A stretch of DNA of 47,607 nucleotides from Streptomyces cucumeris (GTDB taxonomy: Bacteria; Actinomycetota; Actinomycetes; Streptomycetales; Streptomycetaceae), in assembly GCF_024295805.1 (NCBI RefSeq), contig NZ_JANCLX010000034.1, positions 51,802-99,408 of the forward strand, written 5' to 3'. The notes beneath the pieces were generated by a model. That model was given only the letters and a program-made list of their open reading frames with translations. It ran no database searches and was not told the DNA's origin. Shown here piece by piece: positions 31,802 to 40,682 of this stretch (its first letter is position 1; the number at the start of each line of letters is the position of its first letter). Both the position numbers and the translations under genes were made by a program.

Positions 31802-33250
31802 ATGTCCAAGGTCCTCACCTCCCTTCCCGTCGGCGAGCGCGTCGGCATCGCCTTCTCCGGCGGCCTCGACACCTCGGTCGCCGTCGCGTGGATGCGCGAC
31901 AAGGGCGCCATCCCGTGCACCTACACCGCCGACATCGGCCAGTACGACGAGCCGGACATCGCCTCGGTGCCCGGGCGGGCCAAGACCTACGGGGCCGAGA
32001 TCGCGCGCCTGGTCGACTGCCGCGCGGCACTGGTGGAGGAGGGCCTGGCCGCTCTCACCTGCGGGGCGTTCCACATCCGCTCGGCAGGGCGCTCCTACTT
32101 CAACACCACCCCGCTCGGCCGCGCCGTCACCGGAACGCTCCTGGTCCGGGCCATGCTCGAGGACGACGTACAGATCTGGGGCGACGGCTCGACGTTCAAG
32201 GGCAACGACATCGAGCGGTTCTACCGGTACGGCCTGCTCGCCAATCCGCACCTGCGGATCTACAAGCCCTGGCTGGACGCGGACTTCGTCCATGAACTGG
32301 GCGGCCGCAAGGAGATGTCGGAGTGGCTCCTCGCCCACGATCTCCCCTACCGCGACAGCGCCGAGAAGGCGTACTCCACCGATGCCAACATCTGGGGTGC
32401 CACGCACGAGGCCAAGACGCTGGAACACCTGGACACCGGCGTGGAGACCGTGCAGCCGATCATGGGCGTACGGTTCTGGGACCCCTCGGTCGAGATCGCT
32501 CCCGAGGATGTGACGATCGGCTTCGACCAGGGCCGCCCGGTGACGATCAACGGCAAGGAGTTCGCCTCTCCGGTCGCCCTGGTGATGGAGGCGAACGCCA
32601 TCGGCGGCCGCCACGGCATGGGCATGTCGGACCAGATCGAGAACCGGATCATCGAGGCCAAGAGCCGCGGCATCTACGAGGCACCGGGCATGGCCCTGCT
32701 GCACGCGGCCTACGAGCGCCTGGTCAACGCGATCCACAACGAGGACACCCTCGCCCAGTACCACGACGAGGGACGGCGCCTCGGCAGGCTGATGTACGAG
32801 GGCCGCTGGCTGGACCCGCAAGCGCTCATGGTGCGCGAGTCGCTCCAGCGCTGGGTGGGCGCGGCCGTCACCGGCGAGGTGACACTGCGGCTGCGGCGCG
32901 GTGAGGACTACTCTCTCCTCGACACCACCGGCCCGGCGTTCAGCTACCACCCGGACAAGCTGTCGATGGAGCGCACCCAGGACTCGGCATTCGGCCCCAT
33001 GGACCGGATCGGCCAGCTCACCATGCGCAACCTCGACATCGCCGACTCGCGCGCCAAGCTGGAGCAGTACGCCGGACTCGGTCTGATCGGCACCGCCGAA
33101 CCCACCATCGGTGCCGCCCAGGCCGCCGCGACCGGACTCATCGGCACCATGCCCGAAGGCGGCGCCGAAGCCATCGCCTCCCGCGGCGAGGGACCGGGCG
33201 AAGACGACGAGGTCCTCGACCGCGCCGCCATGGAGTCCGGCACGGACTGA
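31802..33250 (+). CDS. argG: Argininosuccinate synthase
   Basis: A 482-aa enzyme of the arginine pathway that joins citrulline and aspartate using ATP. The ATP-pyrophosphatase P-loop is SGGLDTS (19-25). Further typical blocks are ADIGQYDEPDI, IWGDGSTFKGNDIERFYRYG, ANIWGATHEAK and HGMGMSDQIENR. The length and motifs match the type 2 (E. coli-like, about 450 aa) enzymes. The C-terminal 35 residues are an acidic, Gly-rich extension. The leaderless start is supported by a promoter directly upstream; the promoter overlaps a likely AhrC/ArgR operator. Confidence 0.95.
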   Translation: MSKVLTSLPVGERVGIAFSGGLDTSVAVAWMRDKGAIPCTYTADIGQYDEPDIASVPGRAKTYGAEIARLVDCRAALVEEGLAALTCGAFHIRSAGRSYFNTTPLGRAVTGTLLVRAMLEDDVQIWGDGSTFKGNDIERFYRYGLLANPHLRIYKPWLDADFVHELGGRKEMSEWLLAHDLPYRDSAEKAYSTDANIWGATHEAKTLEHLDTGVETVQPIMGVRFWDPSVEIAPEDVTIGFDQGRPVTINGKEFASPVALVMEANAIGGRHGMGMSDQIENRIIEAKSRGIYEAPGMALLHAAYERLVNAIHNEDTLAQYHDEGRRLGRLMYEGRWLDPQALMVRESLQRWVGAAVTGEVTLRLRRGEDYSLLDTTGPAFSYHPDKLSMERTQDSAFGPMDRIGQLTMRNLDIADSRAKLEQYAGLGLIGTAEPTIGAAQAAATGLIGTMPEGGAEAIASRGEGPGEDDEVLDRAAMESGTD

Positions 33251-33280
33251 CCCGCCACCTCGAGCGGAACGCACCACCGC

Positions 33281-33392
33281 AGAGGGGTGGGGGGGGGGGC
33301 CGGCCCGCGCGCCCCCCCCCCCCCCCCCCCGGGGGGGGGGGCCCCCCCCGCGGGGGGGGGGCCGGCCGCCCCCGCCCCCCCCCCACCCCTCT
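33281..33392. repeat. Long G/C hairpin after argG
   Basis: Left arm 33281-33298 and right arm 33375-33392 are perfect 18-bp inverted copies (AGAGGGGT then G-run; complement at the other end). Between them are only G/C runs that are probably mis-sequenced. Probably the argG terminator. The rest of the 361-bp gap (33393-33611) holds the phosphatase promoter region; I see nothing else in it. Confidence 0.7.
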
Positions 33393-33611
33393 CCGCGCTG
33401 TGTAGGCGCAGCCGGACCGGCTGCGTCGCCGCAGGTCAGGCCGGTGTTTCCGCTCAGGCGGGCCATCTGCCGGCGCCCGGAGCTCTCGGGACTTTCGTCC
33501 CGGTCTTCGGGGCCCGTTCGGCCGCTTCCCCGTTCTCCCGGCGCGCCTAGCGTGGTGGCGTCCGCGATCTCCGCGGGCACCGTTCCACCCCGCGATAGGA
33601 GAGAGAGCACC

Positions 33612-34718
33612 GTGCAGGAGAGCGCGGCGTCCCCGGCCGCAGCGGCGATGGCGCGAGTCTGGCTCCACCGGCTCACACCGCTGTCGCCCTTCGCGCTCAT
33701 CGCCGTGATCGCCCTCGTGGAGGCGGTCACCCCGGACTGGCTTCGGCTGGGGCCCGTCCTCGCCGCGGCGTCGGTCCTCGCCGCCGCGATCTGCGGTCTC
33801 GGTGTCACGGCGGCCGTGGCCGCCACGACGATGGGTGTGAACGCGCTCCTGGACCTGTTCGACGGTCGCTGGGGTTCGTCCGCGTCCCAGATCATCAACA
33901 TCGCTCTGCTGGCCGTCGGCCTGGCAAGTCTGCTGGCCTGCTCCATCCGGCAGCGCCGGGAGCGGGAGCTGACACAGGTGCGTTCCGTGGCCGAGACGGC
34001 CCAGCGCACGCTGATCCGCCCACTGCCCGCCCGCCTGGACTCCGTACTGCTCAAGGGCACCTACATCGCCGCCGAGTCGGAAGCCCGTATCGGCGGCGAC
34101 TTCTACGAGGTCCTGCACACACCGCACGGGGTCCGCCTCCTCATCGGCGACGTACGCGGCAAGGGACTGCCCGCGGTCGACGCCTCCGCCGCCCTGCTGG
34201 GCGCCTTCCGGGAAGCCGCACACCATGAACCGTGTCTGGCGGACGTGGCGCGCTGGCTGGAGGGCAGCGCCCATCGCAACATCCGCCGGCTGTACGGGGA
34301 GGAGTTCACCGAGCGGTTCGCCACCGCGCTGCTCGTGGAGATCCCCGAGGGGTCCGTGGCGCGTCTGGTGCACTGCGGGCACCCACACCCACTGGCCATC
34401 CGGGACGGCGACGTCCACGGCTGGGAAGCGCCGGAGCCCGGCCCGCCGATCGGGCTCGCGGAACTGGTCGAGGGCGGACCGTCGGTGCAGACCGTCCCCT
34501 TCCGCGGCGGTGACCGTCTGCTGCTCTTCACCGACGGGGTCATCGAGGCGCGGGACGGGGCGGGACGGTTCTACCCGTTGCCCGAACGCATGGCGCGGTG
34601 GCGCGAGGATCCGCTGGACCGGCTCGTGGACCAGGTGCGAGCCGACCTCCGGCGGCACGCGGGTGGCGACCTCGACGACGATGCCGCCCTGCTGGCCATC
34701 GAACGTCTGCCGCTGTAG
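33612..34718 (+). CDS. SpoIIE/RsbU-type PP2C phosphatase, membrane-bound
   Basis: A 368-aa protein: three or four hydrophobic segments in residues 20-125, then a PP2C-like SpoIIE domain (about 155-365). The domain has metal-binding aspartates in RIGGDFYEV and LLIGDVRGKG and in DRLLLFTDGVIEARD, and ends DLDDDAALLAIERL. Such phosphatases remove phosphate from anti-anti-sigma factors in partner-switching; no partner genes lie nearby. The GTG at 33612 is preceded by GGAGAGAG. It converges on the MerR gene with only 4 bp between stops. Confidence 0.92.
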   Translation: MQESAASPAAAAMARVWLHRLTPLSPFALIAVIALVEAVTPDWLRLGPVLAAASVLAAAICGLGVTAAVAATTMGVNALLDLFDGRWGSSASQIINIALLAVGLASLLACSIRQRRERELTQVRSVAETAQRTLIRPLPARLDSVLLKGTYIAAESEARIGGDFYEVLHTPHGVRLLIGDVRGKGLPAVDASAALLGAFREAAHHEPCLADVARWLEGSAHRNIRRLYGEEFTERFATALLVEIPEGSVARLVHCGHPHPLAIRDGDVHGWEAPEPGPPIGLAELVEGGPSVQTVPFRGGDRLLLFTDGVIEARDGAGRFYPLPERMARWREDPLDRLVDQVRADLRRHAGGDLDDDAALLAIERLPL

Positions 34719-34722
34719 AGGT

Positions 34723-35532
34723 TCAGCGTGTGCCGCCCCGAGAGGTTCCGGCGCCGCCCCCTGCCGACTGCACACGCTCGAGTCTGGTCCATCCCGTCCA
34801 GCCTCGCTCCTTCAGCAGCTCGATCAACCGAGCGGCCGACGGCAGATTGGCGAACACCCAGGTGTCCATGAGGTCGACGAGCTGTGGTTCGAGGTCGGTG
34901 TCGTCGATGTAGTCCTCTCCCCGCTCGTCGGCCAGCCGAATGAAGCACGCGGAGGCCCGGTCGGCCAGCTCAATGAGGCGTGGGTCGTCGTCGGGCCGGT
35001 CCAGTGCCTCGCCCAGCGCGAGATAGAAGTCGACGAACGGCGGATGGGCGAGCTGCTCCATCTTGCGTGCCGCCCACTCCGGTACCCGCTCGGGTGAGCG
35101 CGCGGCCAGCGGGATCCAGCCATCCCGTTCGGCCTGGACGATCCGCTCATCGACCCCCAGCGCCCGCAGCCGGTCGAGAAGGACGACGACGTCCCGGGGC
35201 AACGCCAGATGGTCCCCGGAGGCGAGGCGGGCGATCCGCTCGCGGAGCCGCTGCCGCTCCCGTATCTCCGCCCGCAACCGCCTGTCGATATCCGCGACCG
35301 CCGCGACGAACTGCCCTTCCTCGGCGTGCAGCAGCTCCCGCACGCGTGCCAGCGGCACCCCGGCCTCGGCGAGGGTCCGGATCCTGATCAGCTCGACCAG
35401 CGCGGCCGCGTCGTATCTCCGATAGCCGGAGTGGTCACGCTCCGGTTCCGGCAGCAGCCCCTTGGCGTGGTAGTGCCTCACCGCGCGCACCGTCACCCCG
35501 GCATAGGACGCCAGTTCCCCGATGGTCAGCAT
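34723..35532 (-). CDS. MerR-family transcriptional regulator
   Basis: A 269-aa MerR protein: N-terminal winged helix (1-70) with LTIGELASYAGVTVRAVRHYHAKGLLPEPERDHSGYRRY, a dimerisation helix to about 110, and a C-terminal helical domain of about 140 residues that resembles the TipA-like drug-sensing class, not a metal-binding loop (no cysteines). A strong ribosome site (GAGGAG) precedes ATG 35532. It follows the truncated hydrolase on the same strand (22 bp). Confidence 0.9.
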   Translation of the reverse strand: MLTIGELASYAGVTVRAVRHYHAKGLLPEPERDHSGYRRYDAAALVELIRIRTLAEAGVPLARVRELLHAEEGQFVAAVADIDRRLRAEIRERQRLRERIARLASGDHLALPRDVVVLLDRLRALGVDERIVQAERDGWIPLAARSPERVPEWAARKMEQLAHPPFVDFYLALGEALDRPDDDPRLIELADRASACFIRLADERGEDYIDDTDLEPQLVDLMDTWVFANLPSAARLIELLKERGWTGWTRLERVQSAGGGAGTSRGGTR

Positions 35533-35554
35533 GGGAACAGTCTCCTCGGGCCGT

Positions 35555-36058
35555 TCACGACCTCGCCCCGCCGGCCGGGCGGGGCAGCGTCCGGATGATG
35601 TCCGCGATGTCCGGAGCGTGAGTGAAGACCAGCCTGTGGTCGGCGTCGAGCCAAGTGGTGGAAACTTCTGGGAGCTCACGGACGAGCCGCTCGACACCTG
35701 CGCGCCAGAGCCGATTGCGCCACGCGGCACGGGCTTCCGCGCCGCCTCCGGCGATCGCGGTCGACATGATCATGTGAATCGGTCGGCGGATCCTTCGGTA
35801 CCGGTGGAGGATCGCGGACCGCACCACATCGATCTCGATGCCGAGGCCGAAGATGTCCTCGGCGGTGAGGGCCACTTGGTGTGCACCGCCCTCGGCCGCT
35901 TCGGACTCCTGCCGGGTCGCCAGACGTTCCGCCATCGCGCGGAACTCCTCCAGGTCGGCCTCGGTGATGAAGGGCTCCGGCAGCGGGTTCGCCCCGTCGA
36001 TCAGGACGAGCTCCGCCACGGAATCCGGACGCTCGGCCGCATAGTGCACGGCCAGATC
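35555..36058 (-). pseudogene. Alpha/beta hydrolase, 5'-truncated remnant
   Basis: The frame encodes the C-terminal half of an alpha/beta hydrolase, starting right after where the nucleophile elbow should be: LAVHYAAERPDSVAELVLIDGANPLPEPF continues to WLDADHRLVFTHAPDIADIIRTL. The N-terminal half with the GxSxG serine is absent. The recognisable homology breaks at about 36053-36060, where the plus strand begins a 5'-truncated MurG-like gene. No start codon or ribosome site belongs to it. Confidence that it is a remnant is high; the exact break is within about 10 bp. Confidence 0.82.
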
Positions 36059-37087
36059 CGGCTCATACCCGAAGCCGGGTACCGGCTGCACACCGTCGAC
36101 ATGATCCCCTTCGACCCTGCGCTCGGCGCCCGCCGCTTTCTGCTGCCCGCCGCGTTGATGCGCTGCGGAGCCCAGGTCCGGAACATCATGCGCGAGCAGG
36201 GAGCGCACATCGGGGTCGGCATGGGCGGCTATCCCAGCGCCCCCGTCATCGTGGGCGCGCGGCTCGCCGGGCTGCCGAGCCTCATCCACGAGTCCAACGC
36301 CGTTCCCGGCAGGGCCAATCGCTTCGCCGCCCGCCTCACCCCGCACATCGCGCTCGCCTTCGACCGCACCCGCGCACATCTGCCCTCCCGGGTGAACGCC
36401 GAGACCGTCGGCATGCCGATGGTCGGTCCGGTCGCCGCTCTGGACCGGCATGCCGAACGCGCGGCCGCCCGCCTCGCGTTCGGCATACCCGCCGGGGTGC
36501 GGCTGGTGGTGGTCAACGGCGGCAGTCTCGGCGCCGTACGCCTCAACGAAGCGGCCGTGGGCCTCGCCCGGCGGTGGCGGGCCAGGACGGACGTACGGCT
36601 GCTGCTGAAGACCGGCCCGGACGCACTCGACGAGGTGCGGTCCCGGCTCGCCTCCGAGGGCGGCGACCGGATCGCACACGCCGTGCCCTACCTCCACCGT
36701 ATGGACCTCGCCTACGCGGCGGCGGATCTCATCGTGTGCCGTGCCGGCGCGGCGACCGTCGCCGAACTGGCGGCCACCGGTGTCCCCGCCGTCCTCGTGC
36801 CCTACCCCCACGCCCCGGGCGATCACCAGACCCACAACGCCCGTGTGCTCGCCGACGCCGGCGCCGCCCTGCTGCTGCCGGACGGCGAGACAACCCCGGA
36901 GAACCTGGCGGCGCTGACCGAGCCGCTGCTGAACGACCCCGCGCGGCTGGCCGCCATGGGCGACGCCGCCGATCCCGGCACCCACTCCCGGGCCGCCGAC
37001 CTCCTGGCCGCCAAGGTGCTGCGGCTCGCCGAAGGGCCCGCACCGACCGAACCCCGTTTCCGTACGAAGGAGCACTACACCTCATGA
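36059..37087 (+). pseudogene. MurG-like glycosyltransferase (GT28), 5'-truncated
   Basis: The frame holds a UDP-GlcNAc transferase fold like MurG from the RLIPEAGYRL segment on. Later blocks include GVGMGGYPSAPV, HESNAVPGRANR, VVNGGSLGAVRLNEA, DLIVCRAGAATVAELAATG and DHQTHNARVLADAG. The first 60 or so residues, with the GGGTGGH-type phosphate loop, are missing, so the gene begins at the head-to-head scar with the hydrolase. The remaining part is intact and overlaps the next gene by ATGA. Without the N-terminal domain it is unlikely to be active. It is a MurG paralogue, not the cell-wall gene, judging from context. Confidence 0.82.
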
Positions 37088-38091
37088 ACGATCCGACCGC
37101 ATCGTCCTGGTCCGGCCGCACCGTCCTGGTGACCGGGGCCGAGGGCTTCATCGGCAGCACACTCGTCGATCTGCTCGTCGAGCGCGGCGCACGGGTCCGC
37201 GCGCTGGTCCACTACAAGCCGTACGGCGAGGCGGGGTACCTCGCCCACCACCTCGGTCCCGGCAGTCCCGTGGAGACGATCGCCGGGGACGTCCGGGACG
37301 CGGGCCGCGTGATGGACGCGGTGGCGGGCTGCGACACGGTGTTCCACCTCGCGGCGCTCATCGGGATCCCGTACAGCTACCAGGCGCCCGAGGCGTACGT
37401 GCAGACCAACGTCACCGGCACCCAGAACATCGCCGCGGCCTGCCACCGGTACGGCGTGCGCAGACTGCTCCACACCTCCACGAGCGAGGTCTACGGCACC
37501 GCGCTCACCGTTCCCATCGCCGAGGACCACCCCCTCCAGCCTCAGTCGCCGTACTCCGCCTCGAAGATCGGCGCGGACATGATGGCCCTGTCGTACGCGC
37601 ACGCCTTCGAGCTGCCGGTCACGGTGGTGCGGCCGTTCAACACCTACGGCCCGCGCCAGTCCTCACGCGCGGTGATCCCCACGATCCTGGCCCAACTCCA
37701 CGCCGGTGTACGGGAGATACGGCTCGGGTCGCTCACCCCCACCCGCGACTTCACCTACGTCACGGACACGGCCGCGGGATTCCTCGCACTGGCCGACTGC
37801 GATCGCGCGCTCGGCGAGGTGGTCAACCTCGGCACCGGCAGGGAGATCGCCATCGGCGACCTCACGGAGGCGCTGATCGCCGCCACCGGCCGGGACGCGC
37901 GCGTCGTGGTCGATCCGGCACGGCTGCGCCCGGCGGGCAGTGAGGTGCAGCGGCTGCTGTCCGACAACTCCCGCGCCCGGGAATGGGCGGGCTGGCGGCC
38001 GGAGGTCGGCTTGGCGGAGGGTCTGCGCCGCACCTCCCAGTGGGTCGCGGACCACTTGCACCGGTTCTCCGTCGAGCGCTACGACGTCTAG
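37084..38091 (+). CDS. NDP-sugar 4,6-dehydratase-like extended SDR
   Basis: A 335-aa extended SDR: VTGAEGFIGSTL near 16-27, VFHLAALIGIPYSY, TSTSEVYG (131-138) with the T-S/D-E dehydratase triad pattern, and Y157-x3-K161 (YSASK). The ALVHYKPYGEAGYL stretch is like LegB-type NAD-dependent 4,6-dehydratases for GlcNAc nucleotides. It would act on a nucleotide sugar in making a deoxysugar. It overlaps the MurG-like remnant by 4 bp with a good ribosome site (AAGGAG), so the two were co-transcribed. The gene itself looks intact. Confidence 0.88.
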   Translation: MNDPTASSWSGRTVLVTGAEGFIGSTLVDLLVERGARVRALVHYKPYGEAGYLAHHLGPGSPVETIAGDVRDAGRVMDAVAGCDTVFHLAALIGIPYSYQAPEAYVQTNVTGTQNIAAACHRYGVRRLLHTSTSEVYGTALTVPIAEDHPLQPQSPYSASKIGADMMALSYAHAFELPVTVVRPFNTYGPRQSSRAVIPTILAQLHAGVREIRLGSLTPTRDFTYVTDTAAGFLALADCDRALGEVVNLGTGREIAIGDLTEALIAATGRDARVVVDPARLRPAGSEVQRLLSDNSRAREWAGWRPEVGLAEGLRRTSQWVADHLHRFSVERYDV

Positions 38092-38102
38092 GAGCGAGGG
38101 CG

Positions 38103-39113
38103 CTACCCCCGCGACCGTTCCTGAGAAGCGGCTCGCCAGGCGGTCGGGCTGGTGCCGAACTCGTCGCGGAACCAGCGCGAGAAGGTGCTGAGCGCGGAGA
38201 AGCCCAGCAGTTCGGCGACCTGTGTGAGGGGCCGGGCATGGCTGCCGACGTACTGCTGGGCGAGCTGCGCGCGAATGGAGTTCAGCAACGAGGAGAAGGT
38301 CTCACCGGACCGCGCCAGGTGTCGATGGATGGTCTTGCGGTCGACGCCGAGGCTGTGGGCGACCTGCTGGAGTGAGCACCGGCCGGTGGGGAGCAGGGCC
38401 TCGATCAGATCGCGGACGCGGTCCACGTCGGCCGCGGGGCGGGGCGCCGCGATCGCCTCGAGGTACTGGCGGGCGTAGGGGCGCAGCAGTGGGTCGGAGA
38501 GCTGGTTCGGGGCGTCGAGGTCGCTTGCGTACAGGACGATGCCGTTGATGTTCTGGCCGAACCGGACCGCGGGGCCCAGGACGCGGTGGTGCGTGGTCGC
38601 GTCCCTCGGTGCGTCGTGGGCGAACAGCACGGAGACCGGCCGCCAACTGCTGCCGACGAGGTTCCGCACGTAGCGGTGGATGGCGCCGACGAGCAGCTCG
38701 GTGGTCTGGCGACGGCGCGGGGTGGGCAGGTCGAGGCCGAGCTGGATCGTGGCCAGGCCGTTCGTCTCGTCGATCCGGCTGTGCAGCGCCTCGTTGTGCA
38801 GATGCTGGTACCGCATGATCACTCCGAGCGCGCTGCGGACGTCCGGCTCCTCACGGGCGACGAGGCTGACCGGGCCCAGGACCGAGAGTCTGCGGCTCTC
38901 CGCGAGCCGTAGCCCGAAATCGTCGTGGCCGGTCTTGGCGGCCGAGAGCTCCATCAGGTCGGAGGCGGCGGCCACCGGGATCCAGGTGTTGGGGACGGCC
39001 AGATCGGAGGCGTCCAGACCCACCGAGGCGAGCAGCGCCGACAGATCGCCGCCCAGCGAGCGCACCAGCTCGACGTAGCCGGTGAGCACAGCGTTGCGGA
39101 CGAGGAGCTTCAT
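38103..39113 (-). CDS. AraC-family regulator (arabinose-binding-domain type)
   Basis: A 336-aa regulator. The N-terminal domain (about 15-200) belongs to the PF12625-type ligand domain of OruR-like AraC proteins. The C-terminal double helix-turn-helix (about 235-330) has CSLQQVAHSLGVDRKTIHRHL and PLTQVAELLGFSALSTFSRWFRDEFGTSPTAWR. It diverges from the MFS/BKACE operon and is its probable activator. The start is ATG 39113 with GGAGG 10 bp upstream; longer frames are not supported. Confidence 0.92.
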   Translation of the reverse strand: MKLLVRNAVLTGYVELVRSLGGDLSALLASVGLDASDLAVPNTWIPVAAASDLMELSAAKTGHDDFGLRLAESRRLSVLGPVSLVAREEPDVRSALGVIMRYQHLHNEALHSRIDETNGLATIQLGLDLPTPRRRQTTELLVGAIHRYVRNLVGSSWRPVSVLFAHDAPRDATTHHRVLGPAVRFGQNINGIVLYASDLDAPNQLSDPLLRPYARQYLEAIAAPRPAADVDRVRDLIEALLPTGRCSLQQVAHSLGVDRKTIHRHLARSGETFSSLLNSIRAQLAQQYVGSHARPLTQVAELLGFSALSTFSRWFRDEFGTSPTAWRAASQERSRG

Positions 39114-39154
39114 GTCCGGTGTACCTCCCGGTCGGGCGGCCGATGGGCCACGGG

Positions 39155-39185
39155 CAGTGCCACAAACTGTCAAGCAGTGTGCCAC
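39155..39185. promoter_or_regulatory. Direct repeats between AraC gene and MFS operon
   Basis: CAGTGCCAC (39155-39163) and CAGTGTGCCAC (39175-39185) lie 20 bp apart, about two helical turns, as expected for an AraC-type dimer on direct repeats. No clear promoter boxes were found beside them. Confidence 0.4.
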
Positions 39186-39266
39186 GTGAGGCAAAGCATC
39201 GGTGATGTCGCCGACCTACTCTTCCGTCACTCGCAGCGACATGGGGCGTGACCTGGAGGTGGACAG

Positions 39267-40682
39267 GTGGGCATGAGGAGATGGCCGGGGCACGGTGAAC
39301 CACCGTTGGTTCTGGACGCGTCGGGCTCGGTCGCACATCTCGTGTCACGGCGCTACGCCTGGGGTGTGGCGCTGATGATCGTCGCACTGGCGGTGACCGA
39401 CTACATCGACCGGCAGATCGTGGTGTCGACGTTCCCCTACCTGAAGAAGGAATGGGGGCTGTCCGACACCGCCCTGGGCGCCCTGGTCACCACCGTGTCG
39501 GTCACGATCGCCCTCTTCGCCCTCCCGGCCGCGCGGCTGGCCGACCGCTGGGGCCGGGTGAGGACGATCGCCGCGATGGGCAGCGCATGGAGCCTGGCCG
39601 CGCTGGCGAGCGCGGTGTCCGGGAACTACGCACAGCTCTTCGTCGCCCGCTCGCTGCTGGGCGTGGGCGAGGCGGGCTACGGACCGGCCGGGGCGGCACT
39701 GCTCTCCGGCTACTTCCCGCAGCGGCTGCGGGCGACCGTGCTGAGCGTCTTCCAGGCGGCGGGGCCGCTGGGCGCGGTGCTCGGGGTGGTACTCGGCGGT
39801 GTGATGGCCGAGCGGTTCGGCTGGCGGGTGACGCTCGGCGCGTTCGGTGTGCCGGGGTTGCTGCTGGCGGTTGTCTTCCTGAAGGTGCGCGACTACCGCG
39901 CTCCCGCCGTGTCCGGCGCGGACGGAGCGGAAGCAGCGGCCACGGCCGACTCCGGCGCGGGCGATGCGCTGACGGAGGACCGGGCGCATCCGCCGCGGCA
40001 GGACCTGGCGGCCACGGTGCGCGAGCTGTTCCGGTCGCGGACGGCCGTGTGGTGCTACCTCGGCGGTGCCTTCAACCTGGTGGTGCTGTCCACCCTCTAC
40101 ACCTGGCTGCCGAGCTATCTGGGCCGCGCCTACGGTCTGTCCTCCGCGCAGGCGGGGATGAAGGCTGCGCTGTTCATCTTCTCGGGTTTCCTCGGCGCGA
40201 TCGTCTTCGGCCACGTCGCCGACCGGTGCGCGGTCCGACGCCCGCGGCGCAAGCTGATGGTCCCGGCGGTGCTCGCCGCGGCCGCGTGGGGACTGCTGTT
40301 CACCGCCTTCGGCGTGCTCAGCCCGGGCGGTGTGCAGTACGCGCTGATCGTGGTCGCCGGGCTCGCCGTGGCCGCGGCGCTCGGCACCGCCCCGGCCGCC
40401 GTGATCGACGTGGTCCACCCGAGCGTGCGGGCCACGGCGGTCGGGATGGCGACGCTGGTGCAGAACCTCTTCGGGCTGGCCATCGGGCCGGTACTCACCG
40501 GACTGCTGTCGGACGCCTTCGGCCTGGGGACGGCACTCGCGGTCATGCCCCTGTTCTGCCTCGCCGCGGCCGCCGTGTTCTGGCTCGGATCGCGCAGCTA
40601 CGAGAAGGACTTCGCCGCCGTGTCCGGCGGCGGCCCGGGGGCGATGCCTCCGGACACCTACGAGATGGAGTTGAGCCGATGA
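39267..40682 (+). CDS. MFS transporter (anion/carboxylate symporter type)
   Basis: A 471-aa permease with about 12 helices. The early DYIDRQI and the loop ADRWGRVRTIA (motif A), with RSLLGVGEAGYGPAG in helix 4/5, are typical of the anion:cation symporter branch of MFS that imports aromatic or short carboxylates. A long polar loop (about residues 215-245) separates the halves. First gene of a four-gene operon that also has a CMD-like protein, BKACE and acyl-CoA ligase. The GTG start at 39267 has GGAGG 7 bp upstream. Confidence 0.92.
   Translation: MGMRRWPGHGEPPLVLDASGSVAHLVSRRYAWGVALMIVALAVTDYIDRQIVVSTFPYLKKEWGLSDTALGALVTTVSVTIALFALPAARLADRWGRVRTIAAMGSAWSLAALASAVSGNYAQLFVARSLLGVGEAGYGPAGAALLSGYFPQRLRATVLSVFQAAGPLGAVLGVVLGGVMAERFGWRVTLGAFGVPGLLLAVVFLKVRDYRAPAVSGADGAEAAATADSGAGDALTEDRAHPPRQDLAATVRELFRSRTAVWCYLGGAFNLVVLSTLYTWLPSYLGRAYGLSSAQAGMKAALFIFSGFLGAIVFGHVADRCAVRRPRRKLMVPAVLAAAAWGLLFTAFGVLSPGGVQYALIVVAGLAVAAALGTAPAAVIDVVHPSVRATAVGMATLVQNLFGLAIGPVLTGLLSDAFGLGTALAVMPLFCLAAAAVFWLGSRSYEKDFAAVSGGGPGAMPPDTYEMELSR

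Noticed and set aside
30560..33250. O-methyltransferase plus argG as part of a secondary-metabolite cluster
   Set aside because: No core biosynthetic gene (PKS, NRPS, terpene, RiPP) lies nearby, and the genes are divergent; the methyltransferase stands alone in this window.
33300..33390. Coding frames through the G/C-only block after argG
   Set aside because: Homopolymer runs are unreliable and encode only Pro/Gly/Arg strings.
35765..36058. Plus-strand extension of the MurG-like frame upstream of the scar
   Set aside because: It is antisense to the hydrolase remnant and has none of the GT28 N-terminal motifs.
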